From contig JAQGAU010000472.1 of assembly GCA_034698045.1 (NCBI GenBank), positions 1 to 27,620 of the forward strand: DNA of 27,620 nt, in the 5' to 3' direction. The notes below the pieces were generated by a model. The model was not told the origin of the DNA, did not search any database, and saw only the letters and a list, made by a program, of their open reading frames with translations. Source of the DNA: Paramacrobiotus richtersi. Its lineage: Eukaryota; Tardigrada; Eutardigrada; Parachela; Macrobiotidae. Position 1 is the stretch's first letter, and each line of letters opens with the position of its first letter. Positions 20,329 through 27,620 of this stretch are shown here, piece after piece. The position numbers and the translations under genes are program-made.

Positions 20329-20418
20329 TTGTTATTCATACAATAATAACTTATTGCATTATCTGAATAATTTTGCGTTTCATAGCTCACAATATTATAA
20401 TTTCATAATTTCCTGCAG

Positions 20419-20645
20419 TCGATGCGCCAAATGTAGCTTATCTCAGTCTACAAGCGCCTACCGAATTTCAGCCTTCGCGACGGAATGCGCTTAAAAATGA
20501 ACTGGTGGAAACGATGCTGACCAAGCGATTCTCGCTGGATCTATTGTGCATAGTGGAGGTTTGCACCCCGCCACTTGATTCCGCGTTATGGGATGGAATA
20601 TATACAAGATCTTTTGTCAGGAAAGATTCCGGCAATGGGTATTAA
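20419..20645 (+). pseudogene. Candidate terminal exon, about 75 codons
   Basis: It follows a good 3' splice site (TTTCCTGCAG|TC) and stays open to a TAA at 20643-20645. The product contains APNVAYLSLQAPTEF and then LCIVEVCTPPLDSALWDG. It may be the last part of the same decayed gene as 19175-20123, but no donor of matching phase was found upstream. Not recognised. The second Helitron begins 160 bases further on. Confidence 0.3.
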
Positions 20646-20805
20646 AAAAATCACCAGTATAGTAGCTAGTGAATGGATCGCCGCATCGGTGCCATGTGAG
20701 GGTTTACTACGGAGCGATCAACGGTGCTGGCGCAGTGACGCTTATGCAGAATCGCATGCAACCATCTCGATTCTTATTTCTTTCATCCGTGTAGCTTCTG
20801 TATGG

Positions 20806-21095
20806 TCGACCGAAGCGAAGCGGAGTCCTCTATACTCAGCCTCTATATAGCGGAGTCCTCTATACTCAGCCAAAACTGATTTCATGTTGTGTGTTTGTAA
20901 CTGTAGGTCAGTCGGTCACGAAAAGAAAATACTTATTAAATAACATTACTAATCAATATCAACAATTAATATTAATAAAACAAAATCGTATTAAATAACG
21001 TTGAAGAATATTATTACTATATCAAAATTTTTTTGGTGTTCTGGTATTTCGCTTCGGTCTCCGTAGTGCAGCCTTCGGCGAGAGCACTTACCTAG
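20806..21095 (+). mobile_element. Non-autonomous Helitron, 290 bp
   Basis: It starts TCGACCGAAGCG and ends GCACTTACCTAG|T. GACCGAAGCG at 20808-20817 and its inverse at 21050-21059 sit 2 and 36 bases from the ends, as in the Rep-bearing element at 12108-15055. The 3' hairpin AGTGC-a-GCC-ttc-GGC-gaga-GCACT occupies 21065-21088. Within the 5' part CGGAGTCCTCTATACTCAGC occurs twice, 30 bases apart (20821, 20851), and a single unit resembling the other element's 81-base repeat runs to GTCGGTCACG (about 20920). The remaining interior is AT-rich and non-coding. The 5' flanking base is G rather than the usual A. It was presumably mobilised by Rep proteins of related elements. Confidence 0.8.
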
Positions 21096-21834
21096 TACAG
21101 CATGTTCGGATAATGTACCGGAGGAAAGAGGCAAGTGAGCGTTTTCGTATTCGGAAAACCTGTAATATCGGTACAACTTTTAACGACGATTCTTTCCGGC
21201 AGCGGAGTACAGCTGTGCTAGCTATCTCTGCATGCGAAGTCATCGAAGAAATGGGTGTAATGTTTATTTATATTTTCTACCGTCGTATGTTCCGTTGTCC
21301 CGGTAAGCCCCTCTTGAAGAATATTCCCCGGCTATGCATTAATTCGAAAGACCTCGAGAGGCAGAATGATAAGGTACTTATCATAACTTATGTAAATAAA
21401 TTTAATAAAATATATATGCAAGGTACGTAATTCGATGTAGGGATATATGTAAGGTATACAAGGTACATTTAGGAACACCTGTAATGTTTGTATGTAAGTT
21501 ATAAGACTTTTTGTAGTATTCGTGAGTACGCCCGCCATAACAAAGTGATATACAAACTAAGATTACGTATCCAGTTACAGCAAGAATTGTCGACCCTACA
21601 CGTTGTTACCGTCTTATGGATTAACATGCCAAATTTCTAATCTGTTTTTATTATAACAAAACGATAATCGTAATACCAGCTAACTTGAGGTTTAGACTGT
21701 TAGTATATTAAAGCATATGTATTACGTACACATACCTTGGTTTGGAATACCGCTTCTCCAGCGTTCTGAACTTGATAGTATAGACTCCGCATAAATGAGA
21801 GATACCTTTTTTAGGCTGCACAAGAAACAGATGA
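21096..21834. other. Intergenic, no gene recognised
   Basis: Short GTA-rich direct repeats (AAGGTACGT, AAGGTATAC, AAGGTACAT) lie at about 21420-21470. The open frames crossing here have no motif. Confidence 0.35.
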
Positions 21835-21869
21835 ATGTTTGCGGCGTGTAAAAGTTTGGTTACAACTGG

Positions 21870-22113
21870 GAGAAATTCCAGAAAGAACCGTGACGAGGGT
21901 ACTCGGCTTTTCGAATTGACTATACAGTCAAGATTCTGTTGCCAGGCAGTGTGCGATTTGACTAGGCGGCCGGCAGCGTGCGTTATTCAAGTGTCACGCA
22001 AAGTCGATAAGGACGTGTTTTGGAATTTTCTGTCTCTATCCATTTCGTGTATCGCAGCTCGTAACACTTCGGTAGGCGGGAATTTCGCCGACCAATCATC
22101 CTTGACCCTTTAA
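21870..22113 (+). repeat. Diverged duplicate, copy 1
   Basis: It matches about 22366-22545 in order: GAAATTCCAGAAA, ACAGTCAAGATTCTGT, GCGTTATTCAAGTGT, TATCGCAGCTCGTAA, GGGAATT. Copy 1 has an extra segment of about 17 bases before GCGTTATTC. A 92-codon frame runs through it, but the amino-acid sequence does not match copy 2 well because of indels. The duplication is clear; coding status is not. Confidence 0.55.
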
Positions 22114-22275
22114 CCTTACGCAGTATTCTGAATAGCTCCTACGACAACAGCCAATTTATGGTTCCTTATAAATCGTGCAGCCTCATTTCGAATCTACACT
22201 TACTAAATCTATCTAAACTGTAAGTGTAAGTTACTGTGTTGTGCTATATACAGACTCTGTAATGTACAATTCCGA

Positions 22276-22542
22276 ATGTTCAGTGTGACGCAATTATTCA
22301 TAAATATAAATACTTTACAAGGAACACGAGAATATTTTCTGCATGTGGAAGTATTGCAGCAACTGCGACAAATTCAAGAAAACAGCGCCAAGACGAAACA
22401 CAATTTATTACAGTCAAAATTCTGTCGTCATGTGATTCGACTGGGCGTTATTCAAGTATTACGTATAATCGTTAAGGAAATATCTTTGATGGCAAAAGCC
22501 GCCGATATCGCAGCTCGTAAGATTTTAACTTACGGGAATTAA
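22276..22542 (+). CDS. Hypothetical ORF in duplicate copy 2 (88 aa)
   Basis: An ATG at 22279 in the open frame leads to a TAA at 22540-22542. The product is mostly helical in character, with a Gln-rich EVLQQLRQIQENSAK stretch, a basic middle, and an Ala/Ile-rich end (AKAADIAARKIL). Its second half lies in the duplicated segment, whose other copy (21870-22113) is frame-damaged; if either copy is a gene, it is this one. No family recognised, and no promoter or poly(A) signal assigned. Confidence 0.3.
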   Translation: MFSVTQLFININTLQGTREYFLHVEVLQQLRQIQENSAKTKHNLLQSKFCRHVIRLGVIQVLRIIVKEISLMAKAADIAARKILTYGN

Positions 22543-24134
22543 GCAGTCTTATGTGTCGGCATTCTTGCTTTGGTTGAAATGTGCAGATCCGCAGCTTTAT
22601 TCCAATTGTATCCTTGTCGCTATGTCATATGTCATTTCGCCTTATCCCGTTGTCCAAGGGTAATGATGCCCTGAAAAGCGAACTGCGCAGCCGCCACGTA
22701 TGTTACTCTCTTCCAGTATACTTGCTCTGTACTACATAATAATATATTATTATGTTGTACGCTTCTGTTCTGATTGATCCCTTAGTCGCGATTGTCGTTT
22801 GGTGCACTAGAAAATCAACAGCTGCTTCTTTGCTTTGTTTTGCTTATCCAGCGTTATTCAATGCTTCTTAAAAATTTGCTATTGATCTGCATATTAAATT
22901 TTGGTGCAACTGGGCATGCAAATTTTTTTCCCCGCATCGCATAATTAACAAACAATGCAGAAATCTCCACATGAGTTTTTCTTTCCGCATACCTTAACAT
23001 ACTCACTAATGATTCATAGGAAACACTTGCGCGAACACCTGTACGTGCTGACTCTAAATGCGGTGGCATGTTTTTCAAGTCAGGCTTGCTTTTGCACCGT
23101 GACAAACAGTAGCAATTTAATTGTTATGATTAATCCAGTTCACAACGAAAAAAATACCCCTTGGTTGATTATATACGTCAACGTACTGTTGACAGTTTTC
23201 CTGCAAAGTCATTGTTTTCAACAACGGTGAATTAATGGTCCTTGATCTCTGACAACATTTCCATCAAATCCTGAGACATAATTCTCATCATCGCTAGGGT
23301 AACGCATAGCAGACAGTCGAAAAGCCAAGTAGCAATCGAAAAGGAAACAATAAAAAAAAGATGTAGAATTACGTGTTCCTAACAATCACAAGTTTTTGAA
23401 AATAGATCATCGGTGCGTAAGCTCACAGCTTTAACGTAATTATCTCAGAGAACCTTGAGGGAATCCCGCTGGAAAAATGTACTGTAGAGTTACTGTTGTT
23501 AAGTTTTCCACCTAACTCACCGCTTGTAGATACAATCGTATGTTTTCACCAGTTTCGGCCTACCATGTAGTATGTGGTAACAGATACAGTTCTCTGGCGG
23601 TCGAGCTTTATCGCAGGTACAGTATAAAATTGTCGTAAACAGTTCAACTGGCAAACTGTTTTTCCGGCAAATCGAGTCTGTTTGGTGTCAATCAAGCAAA
23701 ACATGGTTGCGGTATTCCAAGTAAAGCGCAGTGTAAACATTCGTTACTGCTGTTAATAGCGAGCGGCAAAATATGTACAGTACACTAGCGATATGACATA
23801 TGCGTCAAAAAGTGACATTCATGAGAAGATAAAGTGGCAATTTTCTGCTGGCTGCTGTGCTTGGGCTCGTCATAGTTCGATAGGACCCTTTTTGTCTATG
23901 AACAATATTTACATACTTGTTCGGAAAGCTGCGCACAGAGAGAGAATTCTAAGAAAAAAGCGCTAAAAACTTCGACACTGATATGCACTGTACGTACATG
24001 TTATCGTTACTGAGATCTGGGCTATGCGTATACACTACACATATGCTGTTTTCGAGTTCAAATGTTCGGAACTTGCCGAAGGACAACAAAAACAGATACT
24101 GATCAAAGCTTCAGGTCGCTAGTCCGTATACACA
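22543..24134. other. Intergenic with an AT palindrome
   Basis: 22729-22760 is a 32-base palindrome with one mismatched pair (core ACATAATAATATATTATTATGT, outer GTAC on both sides). Other frames (22854-23105 minus, 22955-23230 plus, 23546-23740 minus) overlap or lack motifs. No gene recognised. Confidence 0.4.
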
Positions 24135-24202
24135 GTGGAAATTCTATGTTGCATATAAACTCGTTTTATTTACCAGTTTTCAAGCTGATACATCAGATCA
24201 GT
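24135..24202 (+). promoter_or_regulatory. Candidate promoter of the secreted peptide gene
   Basis: TATAAA lies at 24154-24159, 104 bases before the ATG. TCAGT (24198-24202), like an arthropod initiator, follows, but 44 bases from the TATA start is longer than the usual 30 or so. TGGAAATTC (24136-24144) resembles part of a kB site, the element used by Rel-type immune factors. The TATA box is fair evidence; the other two are weak. Confidence 0.35.
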
Positions 24203-24262
24203 GCTAACTTCCAAGTGTCGACATCTGGGTATAATTCTCACTTCATCGGTCTCTCAGGAGAA

Positions 24263-24568
24263 ATGGCTAAACTCACCCTTCTCTTGATTGGAGCTCTTGT
24301 GTTCATGACGGTTATCGTGCAGGTAAAGAAGTGAAATTAATCTTGATTTATACGAGTCGATTTCTATATGTAATTGTTAATTAATTAATTGTATAAGGCG
24401 TGTAAATTTCTGCAGGAATCCGCGGTGGCAGGCCGAGTTAAAAGACAGCCGATGGACTGTCCATCGATTTGTGCAAGGGGGGATCCTGGAAATAATATTG
24501 GACAGTGCTGTCGGGACAGGGAATTCAAAGGCGGTCGCTGTGAAGACGGCAAAGCACACTGCACTTAA
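24263..24568 (+). CDS. Secreted knottin-like cysteine-rich peptide (two exons)
   Basis: Exon 1 (24263-24322) gives 20 residues: Met-Ala-Lys followed by a Leu/Ile/Val-rich hydrophobic core, a clear signal peptide. A 93-base intron (24323-24415) has donor CAG|GTAAAG and acceptor TTTCTGCAG|G and is phase 0. Exon 2 (24416-24568) adds 50 residues and a TAA. After the signal comes a short propeptide ending R-V-K-R (residues 27-30), a furin-type site, so the mature peptide is about 40 residues starting with Gln. It has six cysteines spaced C-x3-C-x11-CC-x9-C-x6-C, the order of inhibitor-cystine-knot peptides, with an Arg-Gly-Asp at residues 41-43 between the second and third cysteine. It probably acts outside the cell. 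An immune (antimicrobial) peptide, protease inhibitor, toxin-like peptide or integrin ligand are all possible; the family is not recognised. All parts of the gene are intact. Confidence 0.75.
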
Positions 24569-25388
24569 ATTAAGCAACCCATCGTTCGTTTGTCGCAAAA
24601 CTGCCTCTTGCAGATTGAATAATGAATAGGAACGATTCTGCATACGTCAAGTTGGCTAAAGTATTACACATTCCGGCAACACTTTACTGTACATTATTGT
24701 TAGCGCTGTCTATCGCTATCTACTAAACTTCATAAAATTGATTTTTTCCGTCAGACCAAGAAATTGTGTTGGTAAAATCGTCACTGTACAGTAAAGGGTC
24801 ACGTGCAGTTAGAATTGGTGCTTCCGCTGTCGCTGTACTATAAGAACTTCTTATTAATGATTGACACATGGGCGTAATACAGTTACTAGTAATGAATTCC
24901 TGCGAGCTAGCTTTACTTACTAAGTTGCCTGTGTAGCTGTGATAGTCAAGTTACTGGTTAGCTAGTTAATGAAGGGCTCCGTGGTACAACTGTCTCTGAT
25001 TGCCTATGACATGCTTGTTATGGTATTTTTTGTGTCATTTCCTTACTGAAAACAAACGCTGCGTACAAAGACAACAACCACTCCATAATAACACGCACAT
25101 AGCTTGTAATGGTACTTCCGCCTCAAAAATTTATTCTGCGAGCGTAATAATAATTATTGGAAAATGAGCTTACTCCATGAAAGGAGGCTTGGGAAAGCAA
25201 GTAGATCAGAGACTCGTATGGATCTGCTGATCAAAATATCGACTGCCAGGTTTTCTGCATTGTTTCTCGAAAAGTCACAACCTATGTAGATTTCGAATCT
25301 TTTCGAACCGAGTGTGTCAGATTTGCTAGCAGGGCATGTATTTACATGAAGTAATTCAGCAGAATAATGTATTCCATTCGGGTCAAAA
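24569..25388. other. 3' flank and intergenic
   Basis: No canonical AATAAA was found close after the stop of the peptide gene; TGAATAATGAATAGG near 24618 holds only a variant. No further gene recognised. TTAATTAATTAATT within the intron just upstream shows how AT-rich the local non-coding DNA is. Confidence 0.35.
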
Positions 25389-25456
25389 TTCCGACTGCAG
25401 CAAAGAAACAGACATTAGCAGCTAATGTCTGAAATCTTGCCGAAACCGGAAGCAAA
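25389..25456. repeat. 68-base dispersed repeat, copy B
   Basis: Ungapped match to 5939-6006 in the same orientation, 9 differences in 68 bases by hand count. No target duplication or inverted end was seen at either copy, so the type of element is unknown. Confidence 0.7.
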
Positions 25457-25990
25457 GACTGCAGTTAGTGCTTCTGCTACTGTAGTGTAGGCGTTAAGTT
25501 AGAGTTACATCGAGCAGCGCGACGTTGTTGGCACAGGAATTAATGCACTGTCCGTCAGTGCGTTCCTGTTCGAATTTTCCATATTACAAGCAGCGAAACA
25601 CGGTCGTAATCTACATTACTATAAACAGCTTTGTTAACATAACCCTGGTCAAAAGATAACAGAGCAGTAATGTAAAAGTTTAAAACATATGGAGCAACGG
25701 ACCGCGCCATTATTTCATTTCGCGACATTACAGTATTACTGTATTACTGTATTAGTGGCCGGCTGCTCTCGCGTCCACTCAAACCACGTCTGACCCCGAA
25801 CAACGAAAGTATTACCGTGGACAGAAGAGAATCGGATCCGTTTCGCTTGAACTGTGGTGCCGAACTGCAGCTGATAAGCTTAAAGAACACACACAAGTAC
25901 ACGGGAGAAAATTGAACAGAATCTGATGATGATGCTAAGTCTGATAGACAAAAACAACAGCACGCGAAAAAGCGAGCCGATAGTAATAAG
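25457..25990. other. Intergenic, simple repeats
   Basis: A TATTACTG-type tandem lies at about 25728-25756 (three units). No gene recognised. Confidence 0.35.
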
Positions 25991-26045
25991 CCTTTATAAC
26001 TATCATACCACCTTTATAACCATCATACCACCTTTATAACCACCA
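25991..26045. repeat. 20-bp minisatellite, about 2.5 units
   Basis: CCTTTATAACYATCATACCA starts at 25991 and 26011, with a partial third unit at 26031 that runs into ACCACCACCATCATAATT. It directly precedes P-loop copy 3 and may mark the edge of that element. Confidence 0.7.
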
Positions 26046-26055
26046 CCATCATAAT

Positions 26056-27000
26056 TACTACGGCGCTTATGGGTTGCCCGGTTGCGGGAAATCCCTGCGA
26101 GCATTTTTTTCTTTTGCTGGAAACCGTCGTCCTTATTCACGAACTGGAATCCAGTCTGGCTTCGCTACGATATGCACCACAACTTAAAATCCAGTGGGAT
26201 CCTTACTTCAGCTGATAAAGTACGCACTGGGATGGTCAACAAAAAATGGGCGACTGATCTCCCAGTGCTTCGAGGGAGACCGTGGTTCGTGGCGCCATGT
26301 TCGAAACCGGACTGGTCATCTAGATTCCAAGAAAGAGATGGATGAGTGCAAGGGCAACCTTGCCAAAATTACAATGACCGGATGACGGGCAGGCTGTAAA
26401 ACATCCTGGCGCTTTTCTGATGGACTTTCCGGATGGCGACAAAAAGTACTGCAAGAGTTTTTTCAAGTGGCAAAAGCGGTGTCGAAAATAGCAGCGTTCG
26501 GGAAAACGATGTATCCCGCTGAGTGTCAGGAGGCTGAGCAGCGCAGTAAGGAGGCTGTTAGAAGTCCTGGGTCTACGTTCAGACACCGAAGGGCGAAGAG
26601 CCACAGTCGGCAGTTGTCCATGTCCAAGCTACCAAATATGTCCACATCTAACCAAAAGAGCCGGAAGTGGATCGCTAACACCACCCAAGATTCGGGTGCG
26701 TTCGTGCTAGATTAAATGGAAGATCTGATGGGCAAGAGGCAACGTACGCGCAGCCCCTGAACGTTTCACTAACTCCAGCGATTACAACCAAGAAATCCTA
26801 AGTCCGGTTAGATGCGCCTTAACGCCTAATATGGATTTTGTCCAATCAATGCTAGAAGGACTCCTGGCCAACACTCCAGTCAAACTGGATGGTCGTGGTC
26901 AGCGGGTACGGGTACACGAACACCGTGGACCATTTTCAGGACTGATTATTATGCAGCATCGCCATCAACACTGTCTACAGGCGTTGGCTAAAGATCTGGA
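26056..27000 (+). pseudogene. P-loop family, copy 3
   Basis: Function unknown. The Walker A is best preserved here: codons from 26068 read YGLPGCGKSLRAFF. The DNA then matches copy 1 (7650-7810, 8250-8630, 8945-9025) and copy 2 (9427-9985). Frames change several times, so no single product is possible: the GKS frame is lost, 26082-26345 and 26194-26385 overlap, and 26467-26715 is in yet another phase. It lacks two segments of about 370 and 310 bases found in copy 1. No Walker B or helicase motif could be placed with confidence. It is either a degraded transposable element or an ancient virus-derived insertion. Confidence 0.5.
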
Positions 27001-27107
27001 ATCTGGATCGTGATATTCCAGAAACCGATTTATGCTGATAGGCACGGCGCGATCGAAGGCCCCTGCTGCCGCTAACATTACTTTGAAAGATTTGCATCAC
27101 ACCGGCG

Positions 27108-27410
27108 TTGTGGAAAGCGTATAATATCAAGGCCTTTGCCTTTCTTCGGCATCCCGAAACCATCGTATACGATGGTGCAGCAGCACCAGGCATCAGCGTC
27201 GATGGATCGGTGGCCAGCGCCCGTAGCTTTGTAGACAACGGATGGCTCTCCATCAGGCAGACAGCATTTCGTCACCTTCCTGAATGCCGTCTGCTGTCGA
27301 TAGACAAAAGCTCCAGGAACATCCGCGATTTTGTGACTTTGCTACGTCAGCGTCTACTGGCTACAAAGTGGGCTGATGTGCTGGAGTGTAACAAGCAGCT
27401 AAGCTTCTAA
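27108..27410 (+). CDS. Hypothetical open frame after P-loop copy 3
   Basis: 100 codons without a stop to TAA at 27408-27410. The recorded start is a TTG, so the true beginning is either an upstream exon or a frame lost near 27100, where coding-like sequence continues in another phase. The composition is protein-like (HPETIVYDGAAAPGISVDGS, then a basic helical end), and it is cleaner than the P-loop copy before it. AATAAA at 27598-27603 could serve as its poly(A) signal. Not recognised; possibly a downstream gene or exon of the same element. Confidence 0.35.
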   Translation: MWKAYNIKAFAFLRHPETIVYDGAAAPGISVDGSVASARSFVDNGWLSIRQTAFRHLPECRLLSIDKSSRNIRDFVTLLRQRLLATKWADVLECNKQLSF

Positions 27411-27620
27411 AGACTCATACGTGGATATGTGGAGGAATGTCACCGACACGTTTAAGAAACCATTTCCCAACTGCACAATTAAGAACACGTGGTACTGATG
27501 CAGGCATACACACGACCGTTTTCAGAAACGGCACCATTAAGTAAAGCAACTCTTTCTTTATCAGTATCCGCCAATCTCACAATTGTTTGCTGCCTCTAAT
27601 AAATTAAAAAATGAAGCAGA
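27411..27620 (+). other. 3' flank with poly(A) signal candidate
   Basis: No open frame of note. AATAAA at 27598-27603 is followed by an A-rich tract, about 190 bases after the stop of the open frame above. Confidence 0.35.

Noticed and set aside
1-27620. tRNA, rRNA, CRISPR or bacterial operon features
   Set aside because: I looked for B-box-like GTTCRANNC words, regular short repeats with unique spacers, and Shine-Dalgarno-led gene strings, and found none that held up. Introns and Helitron structure point to a eukaryotic nuclear genome.

Overview
The window is a gene-poor, repeat-rich stretch of nuclear DNA from a eukaryote, most likely an animal. The evidence is short GT-AG introns (about 50, 51 and 93 bases), a Helitron-type rolling-circle transposon, a secreted cysteine-rich prepropeptide with a dibasic processing site, and long AT-rich non-coding tracts. 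An arthropod or another small-intron invertebrate would fit, but the species cannot be read from the sequence. No rRNA, tRNA, CRISPR array or bacterial operon was seen. Most open frames are short and broken by stops.

Layout. 390-1418: an old inverted-repeat element. 3065-3651: an almost complete palindromic (foldback) element. 3973-4008: a near-perfect hairpin. 4372-6006: short dispersed repeats. About 7630-9990: two degenerate copies of an unrecognised coding family with a Walker A (P-loop) motif, separated by an exon-like module and an AT-rich tract; a third copy lies at about 26060-26990. About 10500-10830: a decayed piece resembling the C-terminal dimerisation region of a hAT transposase. 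12108-15055 (minus strand): a nearly full-structure Helitron whose ends can be placed to the base. Its Rep gene has two predicted small introns in a duplicated exon-intron block and one frameshift, and it stops after the HUH motif, before the catalytic tyrosines and helicase. An array of 81-base repeats fills its 5' end. 16803-20645 (plus strand): a string of unrecognised, broken coding fragments with plausible splice signals, including a second copy of the exon-like module. 20806-21095: a 290-base non-autonomous relative of the Helitron with the same termini. 21870-22545: a diverged duplicate pair. 24263-24568: the one convincing intact host gene, a two-exon, 70-residue secreted knottin-like peptide with an RGD tripeptide. 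26060-27603: the third P-loop family copy, an open frame of 100 codons and a polyadenylation signal.

The best-supported result is the Helitron pair. The two elements share a 12-base 5' start, a 10-base subterminal inverted repeat at identical distances from both ends, a 3' hairpin and the terminal ACTTACCTAG. The best candidate for a functional novelty is the RGD-bearing secreted peptide. The three-copy P-loop family and its associated modules are the best candidates for an undescribed element; they are too decayed to name by eye and I have not tried to restore them.
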